Origin: Bradyrhizobium liaoningense
GTDB lineage: Bacteria; Pseudomonadota; Alphaproteobacteria; Rhizobiales; Xanthobacteraceae
Length of the DNA: 64,000 nucleotides
Reading direction: 5' to 3'
Assembly (NCBI RefSeq): GCF_018130825.1
Contig: NZ_JAFCJS010000004.1
Coordinates: 434,001-498,000 of the forward strand
The position numbers were made by a program, and so were the translations under genes. Below, one piece after another: positions 8,452 to 16,497 of the stretch. How positions within the stretch are numbered: position 1 is the first letter of the stretch; each line of letters opens with the position of its first letter. The notes under the pieces were generated by a model. That model was not told where the DNA came from, searched no databases, and saw only the letters and a program-made list of their open reading frames with translations.

Positions 8452-9432
8452 ATGATCACCAGACGACATTTCCTCCGGACCGCCGCTTGTACCGCAGCCG
8501 CGCTCGCTGCGCCGCGTGCGTTTGCGCTCGGCAACCCCTCTTATCCCTCGCGCAGCGTGAAATGGGTGGTGCCCTACGCGCCGGGCGGCGCGACCGACGT
8601 GCTGTCACGACTGCTCTGCCAGCGCCTGTCCGACCGGCTCGGCCAGACCTTTGTGGTCGAGAACAAACCCGGCGCCGGCAGCAATATCGGGACGCAGGCC
8701 GTGATCGCCTCGGCTCCCGACGGCTACACGCTGCTGCTGACCTCGACCGCGAACGCGATCAATGCCTCGTTCGATCCGGCGCTGCCGTATGATTTCGCCA
8801 AGGGCATCGCGCCGGTCGCAGGCGTCGCGCGGATCCCGCTGGTGCTGGTCGTCAATAACGATCTGCCGGTGAAGAGCATTGCCGACTTCATCGCCTACGC
8901 CAAGGCCAATCCCGGCAAGATGTCGATCGCCTCCTCCGGCATCGGCACCTCGCTGCATCTGTCCGGTGAGCTGTTCAAGTCGCTGGCCGGCGTGCAGTTC
9001 ACCCACGTGCCCTATCGCGGCTCGGCGCCGGGCCTGACCGACGTGATGAGCGGCCAGATCCAGGGCATGTTCGACAACGTCACCTCGTCCTTCGAGCTGG
9101 TGCGCGCCGGCAAACTGCGCGCGCTCGGCGTCACCACGCGCGAACGCTCGGAGATTTTGCCGGACGTGCCGCCGATCGCGGACACGCTAGCCGGCTATGA
9201 GACGAGCTCGTTCTACGGCGTCGGCGCGCCGCACGACACGCCGCTCGAAATCGTCGACCTCCTCAACCGCGAGATCGACACCGCCCTTTCCGACGCCGAG
9301 ATCAAGGCTCGCATCGCCGAGCTCGGCGCGATCCCGCTGCACGGCAGTGCCGGCGCGTTCGGCGGCATGCTGACGGCGGAGACCGAGCGCTGGCGCAAGG
9401 TGGTCGCGTTGTCGGGGATCAGGAAGGAATAG
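8452..9432 (+). CDS. Bug-family tripartite tricarboxylate transporter substrate-binding protein
   Basis: 326-residue periplasmic binding protein. It begins with a Tat-type signal (TRRHFLRT) and a cleavage region after PRAFA near residue 26. The mature part has Bug/TctC features: SVKWVVPYAPGGATDV, VENKPGAG, HVPYRGSAP and VGAPHDTP. Bug proteins bind carboxylates and similar small solutes. No TctA/TctB membrane genes are nearby, so it is an orphan, as many Bug proteins are. It may feed a distant permease or serve in sensing; the ligand cannot be deduced. Confidence 0.88.
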   Translation: MITRRHFLRTAACTAAALAAPRAFALGNPSYPSRSVKWVVPYAPGGATDVLSRLLCQRLSDRLGQTFVVENKPGAGSNIGTQAVIASAPDGYTLLLTSTANAINASFDPALPYDFAKGIAPVAGVARIPLVLVVNNDLPVKSIADFIAYAKANPGKMSIASSGIGTSLHLSGELFKSLAGVQFTHVPYRGSAPGLTDVMSGQIQGMFDNVTSSFELVRAGKLRALGVTTRERSEILPDVPPIADTLAGYETSSFYGVGAPHDTPLEIVDLLNREIDTALSDAEIKARIAELGAIPLHGSAGAFGGMLTAETERWRKVVALSGIRKE

Positions 9433-9521
9433 CGATCCGGCCTCGCCGCGGCTAGGCGATCCCTGGCAAACCGGCTACTCTCTTCTACCCTGCGTTGTCG
9501 GAGTTGAAAGGGAGGCGACCC

Positions 9522-10298
9522 GTGGCTCTCGATCCGTCGGAATTTCCTGTCCAGGTCGCGCCGTTCGAGCAACCACTGACGAATTTTGCCAGCCGCGTGA
9601 AAGATGGGCAGGCCAGGGTGGTCGCAATCGGCTCGTCGACCACGGCGGGCGAAGGCGGCATCGCTCCCTATCCGCAGCGGCTGCTGGCGGCTCTGCGGAT
9701 CAAATTTCCAAATGTCGCAATCGAGGTGATCAATCGGGGCGTCGGCGGCGAAGACGCGCCTTTGGAGCTGAAGCGGTTCGACCACGACGTCTTCGATCTG
9801 AAACCCGATCTCGTCATCTGGCAGGTCGGCACCAATTCGGTGTGGCAGGCCGACGGTCCCTCGTTCGCGGCCACCACGAAGGCCATCCGTGAAGGTGTCG
9901 ACCGACTGCTCGGCGCCGAGCGGATCGACGTGACCCTGATGGACCTGCAATATGTGCCGGCGGTGCTGACACCGGCCAAGCGCAAGAAGGCGGACGCCAT
10001 GGTCGCGGCGATCAGCCAGATCGCGCACAAGAAACGCGTCAACGTCTTCCGCCGCTTCTCGCTGATGAAGGGCTGGAATGAGGTCGCCAAGATCTCGTTC
10101 GACCGCCTGGTGGACCCGGGCGACGATACCAGGCTGCATGCCAGCGACTGGACCACGGACAAGATGACCTGGCAATTGGCCGATGCGATCGCCGCCGCGA
10201 CCAGCAAGGCGCCTCACGGCACCTCAAGCATGATCCGGAAAAGTGCGAAGCGGGTTTCCGGAAAGATCGCGCGTCAACAACAGCCTAAAGCGCGATGA
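9522..10298 (+). CDS. SGNH/GDSL-family hydrolase
   Basis: 258-residue SGNH hydrolase (esterase/lipase/deacetylase fold). Blocks visible: I with AIGSSTTAG and Ser39, II with the Gly of NRGVGGE, III with GTN, and V with RLH before ASDW near residue 207. I start at the GTG at 9522 because GGGAGG lies 6 bases upstream; a TTG at 9495 has no such site. No signal peptide is evident. The last 25 or so residues are encoded by a common genomic repeat (CATGATCCGGAAAAG type) that reads in frame, so the natural C-terminus has been replaced or extended. Substrate unknown. Confidence 0.8.
   Translation: MALDPSEFPVQVAPFEQPLTNFASRVKDGQARVVAIGSSTTAGEGGIAPYPQRLLAALRIKFPNVAIEVINRGVGGEDAPLELKRFDHDVFDLKPDLVIWQVGTNSVWQADGPSFAATTKAIREGVDRLLGAERIDVTLMDLQYVPAVLTPAKRKKADAMVAAISQIAHKKRVNVFRRFSLMKGWNEVAKISFDRLVDPGDDTRLHASDWTTDKMTWQLADAIAAATSKAPHGTSSMIRKSAKRVSGKIARQQQPKAR
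10229..10275. repeat. interspersed palindromic repeat inside a coding 3' end
   Basis: The sequence around CATGATCCGGAAAAGTGC and GGGTTTCCGGAAAGATC forms an imperfect palindrome of the short repeat type scattered through rhizobial genomes. Here it is read in frame as the C-terminus of the SGNH hydrolase. Confidence 0.6.
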
Positions 10299-10326
10299 CG
10301 ATTCATCCAAATCTCATCGCGCTTTA
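10286..10326. terminator. bidirectional palindrome holding both stop codons
   Basis: A perfect 13-base inverted repeat (TAAAGCGCGATGA and TCATCGCGCTTTA, 15-base loop). The TGA of the SGNH hydrolase is the end of the left arm, and the TAA of the convergent DUF3551 gene is the end of the right arm. It probably ends transcription from both sides. Confidence 0.6.
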
Positions 10327-10593
10327 GCCGATTCTGCCGCGGCGCAGACGTGGCGGTGGTGCGTTGACCGGATAATACGGATTGAGATCGCAGGTCGCGG
10401 CGCGGCCTGAAGCGGTGGCGCGGCACTGCGGCAGCGACGCGAAGGAGCAGTCGTACCACTCCCCACCACCGCCATTCGCGCCGGAATAGACATGCATGCA
10501 GACGGGAAAATTGGGGTCGAAGGTCTGCGCGTGCGACGGCACGGTCGCAAGCGCCGCGCCGACGATCATGACTAGGCCGAATGAGAAACGCAT
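10324..10593 (-). CDS. DUF3551 domain protein, exported
   Basis: 89-residue small exported protein. It has a signal peptide with cleavage after SHA (about residue 22), then the DUF3551 pattern: PVCMHVY, a Gly-rich turn, WYDCSF, SLPQCRATASG, and CDLNPYY. Four cysteines suggest two disulphides. The domain is frequent in Bradyrhizobium and has no known function. The neighbouring gene at 10621 is a close paralogue 27 bases upstream, so the two probably form an operon. Confidence 0.8.
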   Translation of the reverse strand: MRFSFGLVMIVGAALATVPSHAQTFDPNFPVCMHVYSGANGGGGEWYDCSFASLPQCRATASGRAATCDLNPYYPVNAPPPRLRRGRIG

Positions 10594-10620
10594 GAAGAAC
10601 CCTCCTGCGCTCCGGATTGC

Positions 10621-10899
10621 TCAATATACCCTCTTGTGACGCTTGCGCGGAGGCGGCGGCGGTTCGTCGAAGGCATAATAGGGATTGAGGTCGCAGCTCG
10701 CAGAGCGGCCTGACGCCGTGGCGCGGCACTGCGGCAGCGAGGTGAAGGAGCAGTCGTAATAGTCGCCGCCGCCTCCGCGGCCGCCCAGCGTATAGACGTG
10801 CATGCACACCGGATAGCGCGGATCATAGGTCTGCGCGCTGGCATCCGCCGCGACAAACAGCGTGGCAATCGCGGTGAGGGTCAGGATCGGCAAACGCAT
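10621..10899 (-). CDS. DUF3551 domain protein, exported (paralogue)
   Basis: 92-residue paralogue of the next gene. I start at MRLPIL because it opens a signal peptide with cleavage after ASA near residue 22; a longer frame to 11067 is not protein-like. The mature part repeats PVCMHVY, YYDCSF, SLPQCRATASG and CDLNPYY, followed by a Pro/Lys/Arg tail. The function is unknown. A GGAAC-N17-TGTT match to the EcfG promoter lies about 60 bases upstream, so the pair may belong to the general stress response. Confidence 0.78.
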   Translation of the reverse strand: MRLPILTLTAIATLFVAADASAQTYDPRYPVCMHVYTLGGRGGGGDYYDCSFTSLPQCRATASGRSASCDLNPYYAFDEPPPPPRKRHKRVY

Positions 10900-10958
10900 G
10901 GAGACATCCTCGAATCGGTGGCGTCGGCAGATCGGATGCCGACGCCCTCCTATGACAT

Positions 10959-10984
10959 AACACCGCCGCGGAGGCGACTGTTCC
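10959..10984 (-). promoter_or_regulatory. candidate EcfG (general stress) promoter for DUF3551 genes
   Basis: On the minus strand GGAAC (10984-10980) is followed after 17 bases by TGTT (10962-10959), close to the alphaproteobacterial consensus GGAAC-N16/17-cGTT. It points at the DUF3551 gene starting at 10899. The cognate sigma factor gene ecfG is in this window. Confidence 0.4.
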
Positions 10985-11082
10985 CAGGGACATATGACGG
11001 CAAGGTGAGGTGGGCTTGTCGCGACGCGCGTCGTCATGGCCGGACGTGACCCGGGCATGACGAGCAACGACCCCGCGCCAAG

Positions 11083-12957
11083 CTAGCCCAGCCCCTGCAG
11101 CACCAGCCGGTTCAACCTCGCCGCAAACGCCGCGGGGTCTTCCGGCAACTCGCCGTCCAGGATCTGCGCCTGCTCGAGCAGGAGCAGGCTGAGATCGTCG
11201 ACGTCCCCGGAGCCGGCCTGGGCCCTGGTGATCGCTCCCACCATCGGATGGCGCAGGTTGATCTCGAGCACCGGCTTGGTGCGCATGCCGCGGTTCTGCT
11301 GCGACAGGATGCGCTCGAGCTCGCGGCTCGGGCCCTGGCTGTCCGCAACGAGGCAGGAGGCCGAGCTGGTGAGGCGCGTCGAGGCCTTGACGTCGCTGAC
11401 GCGCTCGCCGAGCGCGGCCTTGATCACGGCGATGGTGGCCGCTTCATCGGCGACGGGCTCGTCCTTCTTCGCCTCGTCCTTGTCGTCGAGGCGTGGGATC
11501 AGGTCGAGATTGAGATCGCCCTGGCTCAGCGACTTCAGCGGCTTGCCCTCGAACTCCGTCGGCATCGAGGTCCAGAAGGCATCGACCGGATCGGACAGCA
11601 GCAGCACCTCGATGCCGCGCGCGGTCGCAGCTTCCAGCCGCGGGTTGGACTTCAGCCGCTCGATGCTGTCGCCGACGAGATAATAGATCTCGGTCTGGTT
11701 CGGCTTGAAATCGGCGACGACCTCTTTCAGCGACCGCTTCTCGCCCGAGGTCGTGGTGAATCGCGACAGCGCCAGCAGCTTCTCGCGCCGCTCGAAATCC
11801 TCGTAGATGCCTTCCTTCAGCACCGCGCCGAAGGCGTCCCAGATCCTGGCGAAGTTCTCGGCATCCTTGTCGGCGAGGCTTTCGAGCTCGGACACGACGC
11901 GGGTCGCCACGGCCTTGCGTATCTGCGCCAACTGCGGATTGTTCTGAAGCATCTCGCGCGAGATGTTGAGCGGGAGATCCTCGCTGTCGACGACGCCGCG
12001 GATGAAGCGCAGGTACCCGGGCAAGAGATCGGCATCATCGGTGATGAAGACGCGGCGGACGTAGAGCTTCACCCGGCCCTTGCGGTTCGGCTCGAACAGG
12101 TCGAACGGCTTGGCCGAGGGCGCGAACAGCAGCACGGCGTAGGAGTAGCGCCCTTCGGCGCGGTAGTGCAGCGTCATCGCGGGATCGTCGAAGGCCGAGG
12201 CGATCTGCTGATAGGCCTTCTTGTAGTCCTCCGGCGTGAGCTCGGATTTCGAACGCTGCCACAGCGCGCTCGCCGAGTTGATCTGGCGTGGCTCGCCCTC
12301 TTCCGGCACCAGCTCGATGGGGAACAGGATGTTGTCGGAGTAAGCGCCGACGATACGCTCGATCTCGTAGGTTTCGAGGTATTTCTTGGCGTCGTCCTTG
12401 AGATGCAGGACGATCTCGGTCCCGCGCACGAGGCGCGAGGCGTCCTCCTCGCTCGCCCGGGCGATCTCGAAGCCGGAGCCGCCGGAAGACGTCCAGGTCC
12501 AGACGTCGCTCTCGCCGGCACGGCGGCTGATGACGACGATCCTGTCGGCGACCATGAAGGCGGAATAGAAGCCGACGCCGAACTGGCCGATCAGGCCGAG
12601 ACCGTCCTTGGCTTCCTTCAGCCTGGACACGAACGCCTTGGTGCCGGAACGGGCGATGGTGCCGAGATGGTCGATCAGCTCCTGCCGCTCCATGCCGATG
12701 CCGTTGTCGGCGATCGTGAGCGTTCCGGCCGTCTTGTTCGGGATGATGCGGATCTTGAGCGCGTCGCCCTCGCCCAGCAGCGCCGGATTTGCGATCGCCT
12801 CGTAGCGCAGCTTGTCGCAGGCATCCGAGGCATTCGAGACGAGCTCGCGCAGGAAGATGTCGGTCTCCGAATAGACGGAATGCACCATGAGGTGCAGAAG
12901 CTCGGAAACCTCGGCCTGGAAGGGCTGCATATGCACAGCCGTATCTGACGTCGTCAT
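11083..12957 (-). CDS. htpG: molecular chaperone HtpG (Hsp90)
   Basis: 624-residue cytosolic ATP-dependent chaperone. The GHKL ATPase domain shows ELVSNASDA (Glu38, Asn42), DNGIGM at 84-89 and GQFGVGFYSA at 124-133. The middle domain has the catalytic-loop region around LPLNISREMLQ, and the C-terminal dimerisation domain ends without an MEEVD tail, as in bacteria. Length is normal. It stands alone, with a sigma-32-like promoter upstream, which fits heat-shock control. Confidence 0.97.
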   Translation of the reverse strand: MTTSDTAVHMQPFQAEVSELLHLMVHSVYSETDIFLRELVSNASDACDKLRYEAIANPALLGEGDALKIRIIPNKTAGTLTIADNGIGMERQELIDHLGTIARSGTKAFVSRLKEAKDGLGLIGQFGVGFYSAFMVADRIVVISRRAGESDVWTWTSSGGSGFEIARASEEDASRLVRGTEIVLHLKDDAKKYLETYEIERIVGAYSDNILFPIELVPEEGEPRQINSASALWQRSKSELTPEDYKKAYQQIASAFDDPAMTLHYRAEGRYSYAVLLFAPSAKPFDLFEPNRKGRVKLYVRRVFITDDADLLPGYLRFIRGVVDSEDLPLNISREMLQNNPQLAQIRKAVATRVVSELESLADKDAENFARIWDAFGAVLKEGIYEDFERREKLLALSRFTTTSGEKRSLKEVVADFKPNQTEIYYLVGDSIERLKSNPRLEAATARGIEVLLLSDPVDAFWTSMPTEFEGKPLKSLSQGDLNLDLIPRLDDKDEAKKDEPVADEAATIAVIKAALGERVSDVKASTRLTSSASCLVADSQGPSRELERILSQQNRGMRTKPVLEINLRHPMVGAITRAQAGSGDVDDLSLLLLEQAQILDGELPEDPAAFAARLNRLVLQGLG

Positions 12958-12989
12958 GCGTTTATCCGGTCAAATCAGAGGGGAAAGCC

Positions 12990-13020
12990 CGGATATAACG
13001 CGATGGGAGGGCGGATCAAG
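12990..13020 (-). promoter_or_regulatory. sigma-32 (RpoH)-like promoter of htpG
   Basis: Minus strand CTTG at 13020-13017, 17 bases, then GTTATATCCG at 12999-12990. The alphaproteobacterial RpoH consensus as I know it is CTTG-N17-CYTATnTnnG; only the first base of the -10 differs. A start near 12983 would leave a leader of about 26 bases. Confidence 0.55.
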
Positions 13021-13083
13021 AGGACGTGAAGCGGTGAGCCCCTGCCTGGGGCGGACGCGATCCTGCCCATGGACGCTGGGCGC

Positions 13084-13497
13084 TCAGGTCACGCAACGGC
13101 CGGGCTGGAGCAGCTTGGCGACCTCGGTCAGCGAGCTGACCATCGGCTCGCAGGCGATCGTCGGCTTGTTGCGGCCCTGCTGCTTCTTCTGGTTCTGGAG
13201 CAGCACCGGCGGCTTGGCGTTGCCGGTCTCGATCACCGCGGGGACCCGCAGCAGCACCGAGGTATCGGCGAGGTCGTTCAGCCGCATCGACACGGTGCGG
13301 GTGGGAACTGCTGGCTGCTTGATCTCGGCCAGCCGGTCGGTCTTGCCGGCCCGATTGACGTTGTGTCCCGGCTTGTCAGACTTGTCGGCGACCGCCTGCC
13401 AGCGGTCGGCCAGATCGTGGCCGGAGGCGAATTGCACGGCGCCAAGCGTTGCGGCAATCGCGAAGGCACCCAAAAATACCTTTTGAATCTGTGACAT
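13084..13497 (-). CDS. hypothetical exported protein
   Basis: 137-residue protein of no family I recognise. The start at MSQIQKV opens a signal peptide (hydrophobic to about residue 20, cleavage near FASG). The mature protein is basic and has two cysteines near the C-terminus (IACEP, GRCVT), possibly forming a disulphide. Single gene on the minus strand, downstream of nothing obvious. Expected periplasmic location; function unknown. Confidence 0.6.
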   Translation of the reverse strand: MSQIQKVFLGAFAIAATLGAVQFASGHDLADRWQAVADKSDKPGHNVNRAGKTDRLAEIKQPAVPTRTVSMRLNDLADTSVLLRVPAVIETGNAKPPVLLQNQKKQQGRNKPTIACEPMVSSLTEVAKLLQPGRCVT

Positions 13498-13703
13498 GGT
13501 TGTCAATCCCTCGCCCCATGGCGATCGAGGGAACAACGCGAGCGGAGGACCGGCGGTTCTCGGCCGTCACGATCACTTAACCGTGTGCGAAAAGCTCGGG
13601 GCGCCCATGCAAAAAAATTCGCAACCGCCTGGAACGAGTCCGGTAGTCGGGAGTCGTCTCTGCAGCCGGCTATTCCCCCCTGCCCCATAAGCCGGCGACG
13701 TAG

Positions 13704-13732
13704 GGCGCGACTGTGGTGATGCCAGTCGCGCC
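13704..13732. terminator. hairpin downstream of SnoaL-like gene
   Basis: Perfect 10-base stem (GGCGCGACTG / CAGTCGCGCC) with a 9-base loop, 18 bases beyond the stop at 13750. A short T-rich run follows on the plus side only, so termination on the minus strand is less certain. Confidence 0.45.
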
Positions 13733-13749
13733 TTACTTTTGTCTGGGGC

Positions 13750-14349
13750 TCACTTCGCTTTCCCCGCCAGCCAGTCCCGCCCCTCGCCGTAGAGCTTCTC
13801 GACCTCCGCACCGGTGAGGCCAGGCATGTCGCGCTTCACCTTGTAGCCGATCAGCTCCTGCATGTAGGCGAGGTGGCGGTAGCCTTCGGGAAGTGCGGCG
13901 AGCGCCTTTTGATCGAGGCGGAGCGTCGCGGCGGGATCGACCGGGTCGATCCGGTCCTTCTCGTAGATCGGCTGGCGGCGGACGATGCCCCATTTCCCGT
14001 GCCGCTTCTCCAGGAAATCGTAGAAGCGCCCGGTGCAGACGACGTCGCAGAGCACGTCGTGCACAGGTGCGCGCTGCGAGATCGTCATCTTGGTCTGGGC
14101 GATGGCGCGTTCGCCGGACAGATCGATGCTGGTGCCGCCGAGGAAATGCAGGATGCGCACGCCCCTGGCGAACCCCTCCTGGCTGACGCGCATGAAATCC
14201 CGCGCCGGCCCCTGAAACCAGGTGGCGGACATCCACCCCTCCTCGTGCCAGACGGTCGCAAAACGCTCCCAGTCCCCGGCGTCGCGCCAGACCGCCCAGT
14301 TCTCGACGAGGTCGCGGATGGCGAGGCGATCGAGGAGTTGCTGGTCCAT
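13750..14349 (-). CDS. SnoaL-like / NTF2-fold protein
   Basis: 199-residue protein of the nuclear transport factor 2-like superfamily (SnoaL_4 type). The N-terminal pattern LAIRDLVENWAVWRDAGDWER followed by VWHEEGWM and a conserved His in ILHFLGG is typical of small ring-hydroxylating-type or dehydratase-like relatives. I start at MDQQLL since GGGAGAAG lies about 8 bases upstream. The domain is longer than the usual 130-150 residues, with a helical C-terminal extension. No operon partner; function open. Confidence 0.75.
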   Translation of the reverse strand: MDQQLLDRLAIRDLVENWAVWRDAGDWERFATVWHEEGWMSATWFQGPARDFMRVSQEGFARGVRILHFLGGTSIDLSGERAIAQTKMTISQRAPVHDVLCDVVCTGRFYDFLEKRHGKWGIVRRQPIYEKDRIDPVDPAATLRLDQKALAALPEGYRHLAYMQELIGYKVKRDMPGLTGAEVEKLYGEGRDWLAGKAK

Positions 14350-14532
14350 GGTGCGCTTCTCCCGGCGGCTTGAGGCTGCGATGAATGTCATCGGCCCGAA
14401 ATATCAACGGGGCAATGAGGTTGGCGTCAAGCGTTCGATGCCTCGGGGCCGTTCGAATTGCCCACAGCGAGAGAAACGCGATACGAGCAGCGAGCCTTGC
14501 AATCAACCGGACCGCGATTAATATCCGCAGCG

Positions 14533-15387
14533 ATGCAGATGAAATTCCCCTTGCTGGCCGCGTTTCTCGGATTGCTCGCGGCTTTCCCCTCTCACGCGCA
14601 GACTGATACGCAGAGCGAAAGTGCCCAGGCCTGGAAAGCGAAGCTGTCGGCGCACATCGCCAAGAGCAGGCTATTTCCAGCCCAGGCACTGGGGCAAACC
14701 GGGGAGGCCAGGGTAGGCTTCGTCATCGACCGGTCCGGCAAACTGGTCTCGCGGGCACTGGCTGCGAGCACAGGCTCGCGACTGCTCGACGATGCTGCGC
14801 TGGAGATCGTCGTCCGTGCCCAACCGTTTCCGGTGCCGCCTTCGGAGCTGAAGGAAGAGACTTTCTATTTCGTAGTGCCGATTGTCTTCGACGGCCGTCA
14901 ATTCCAGGTGCCGACCAACGGGCTAGTGCTGAGCACGCCGGCTTCCGGCTTTGCGGAGTCCGAGGCTATGGCCGCGTGGCGCAAGGCGGTCACCGAGCAC
15001 GTCTGGCGCAACAGGGTATTTCCTCCACAGGCGATCGGCCGGAGGGGTGATGCCGGCGTCATATTCGTTGTCGACCGTTCGGGAAAACTGATCTCGAACG
15101 CACTGATAGAAAGTTCGAGCTTCCCACCGCTGGATGCCGAGGCGCTCGCGATGATCGAACGATCCAGGCCATTCCCGAAACCGCCCGCTGACGCGAAGGA
15201 CGATCTGCAGAGAGTGACCGTCCTCATGACTTTCGACGGGATCGGGCCGAATCTGGCGCCGTCGCCGGAACGAGAAAAAAAGCTCCAATCCTGGGTCGAG
15301 GACCAAGCCAAGCTGAATGCAAAATCCCCTGGGCCAGACGACACCAAGCTAAATTCCATGCTTCGCAGCATCTGCCGAGGTTGCTGA
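14533..15387 (+). CDS. secreted protein with two TonB-C-like domains
   Basis: 284-residue exported protein. It starts at MQMKFPLL, opening a signal peptide with cleavage after SHA near residue 22. Two TonB C-terminal-like domains follow, at about 35-122 and 148-236. Each has VGFVIDRSGKLVS / VIFVVDRSGKLIS, then a LDxxAL helix, then a RAQPFPVPP / RSRPFPKPP strand. It lacks the membrane anchor and Pro-rich rod of a true TonB, and no exbB/exbD or receptor is nearby. It is probably a soluble periplasmic protein; its role is unknown. The C-terminus ends in a CRGC motif. Confidence 0.75.
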   Translation: MQMKFPLLAAFLGLLAAFPSHAQTDTQSESAQAWKAKLSAHIAKSRLFPAQALGQTGEARVGFVIDRSGKLVSRALAASTGSRLLDDAALEIVVRAQPFPVPPSELKEETFYFVVPIVFDGRQFQVPTNGLVLSTPASGFAESEAMAAWRKAVTEHVWRNRVFPPQAIGRRGDAGVIFVVDRSGKLISNALIESSSFPPLDAEALAMIERSRPFPKPPADAKDDLQRVTVLMTFDGIGPNLAPSPEREKKLQSWVEDQAKLNAKSPGPDDTKLNSMLRSICRGC

Positions 15388-15422
15388 GGCAAGAGCAAAC
15401 CAACTCTCCGCCACACATGGAA

Positions 15423-15446
15423 ACGGCGCGCCTCGCGACGCGCCGT
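15423..15446. terminator. hairpin between convergent TonB-like gene and phyR
   Basis: ACGGCGCG / CGCGCCGT stem with an 8-base loop and a TCTTCTTGT tail on the plus strand, lying between the two stop codons. Confidence 0.55.
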
Positions 15447-15469
15447 CTTCTTGTCCGATAGATACTTCC

Positions 15470-16276
15470 TTACGCCGCCGGCACCTTCGGCGCGCGGTTG
15501 CGGGAGTTGCGCTGGAAGAACAGCGCCTGGCTCGCCACCGCCGACACCATCGCCGGCTGGAACGGTTTTGAGATCAGGAACGCCGGCTCCGGGCGTTCGC
15601 CGGTGAGGAAGCGCTCCGGATAGGCGGTGATGAACACCACCGGCACCTCGAAGGTGCGCAGCAATTCGTTGACGGCATCGAGCCCCGACGAGCCGTCGGC
15701 GAGCTGGATGTCGGCAAGGATCAGGCCGGGTCGCTTGTTCTTGGCAAGCGCCACCGCGTCGGCATGGGTGCGCGCAACGCCGACGACATTATGGCCGAGA
15801 TTCTTCACCAGGCTCTCGAGGTCCATGGCGATGAAGGTCTCGTCCTCGATGATCAGCACGTCGGTGGCGATCTCGGCCGCCATCTCGCGCCCTGCGGCGT
15901 CAGCGAGCCGCCGCGTCTCGGAAACGTCAGTGCTGAGGATGAAGGCGACTTCCTCCTCCGAAAATCCCTCCAGCGACAGCAGCAGGAACGCCTGCCGCGG
16001 CAACGGCGTGATGTTCGACAGCCGCCGCTCGGGTGGCATCGGCAGAGGCGTCACCTCGGCATCATCGTTGACGGAAACCGAATTCCAGATCTGGGTGAAC
16101 AGCCGGAACAGGCCCGCGCGCGGCCCGTGGCTCTCGTCGAGCACCGACGGATCTCCCAGCATGGCTTCCAACATGGCTGCGACATAGGCGTCACCGGAGG
16201 CCTGGCTGCCCGTCAGGGCGCGTGCGTACCGGCGCAGCAACGGCAAGTGTTCAGCGACAAGCTGTGAACGGGACAT
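15470..16276 (-). CDS. phyR: PhyR, anti-anti-sigma response regulator
   Basis: 268-residue master switch of the alphaproteobacterial general stress response. Residues 1-135 mimic an ECF sigma factor (sigma2-like then sigma4-like with FSEEEVAFIL); the C-terminal part is a receiver with acidic pair Glu144/Asp145, phosphoacceptor Asp189 in LILADIQ, Thr217 and Lys237 (SKPF). When phosphorylated it binds NepR and frees EcfG. I prefer the ATG at 16276 to 16291 because GGAG precedes it. It diverges from nepR-ecfG, the canonical locus. Confidence 0.95.
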   Translation of the reverse strand: MSRSQLVAEHLPLLRRYARALTGSQASGDAYVAAMLEAMLGDPSVLDESHGPRAGLFRLFTQIWNSVSVNDDAEVTPLPMPPERRLSNITPLPRQAFLLLSLEGFSEEEVAFILSTDVSETRRLADAAGREMAAEIATDVLIIEDETFIAMDLESLVKNLGHNVVGVARTHADAVALAKNKRPGLILADIQLADGSSGLDAVNELLRTFEVPVVFITAYPERFLTGERPEPAFLISKPFQPAMVSAVASQALFFQRNSRNRAPKVPAA

Positions 16277-16317
16277 CCCCACTCCATTCATCTTCGGGCC
16301 AATCTTAGAGAAACAGG

Positions 16318-16342
16318 AACAACGAGGGGAGGCCCGGGTTCC
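16318..16342 (-). promoter_or_regulatory. candidate EcfG promoter of phyR
   Basis: Minus-strand GGAAC (16342-16338), 16 bases, then TGTT (16321-16318), near the GGAAC-N16/17-cGTT consensus, 42 bases upstream of the phyR start. This would give feedback of EcfG on phyR. I found no equally good -10 for nepR-ecfG, although GGAAC occurs at 16391 and 16428 on the plus strand. Confidence 0.45.
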
Positions 16343-16497
16343 CCTGCAGGGCTGACTACGCCTCAGGACAAGAAAAGTTCCGCGAGAGGGGGAACTTTTT
16401 GACGAACCTGGAATTGTGCCTATCCAGGGAACGGCTCCCGGTTGAGAAAACTTCTCGAATTTACAGTAACTTAACTCGGGGAAACGTGGAACAGGTC

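Noticed and set aside
11248..12948. 566-codon open frame opposite htpG
   Set aside because: Shadow of a GC-rich gene: Arg/Gly/Asp-rich, no domain, no ribosome site, fully antisense to a certain gene.
16391..16432. GGAAC motifs as EcfG promoters of nepR-ecfG
   Set aside because: No cGTT-like -10 at 16-18 bases from either copy.
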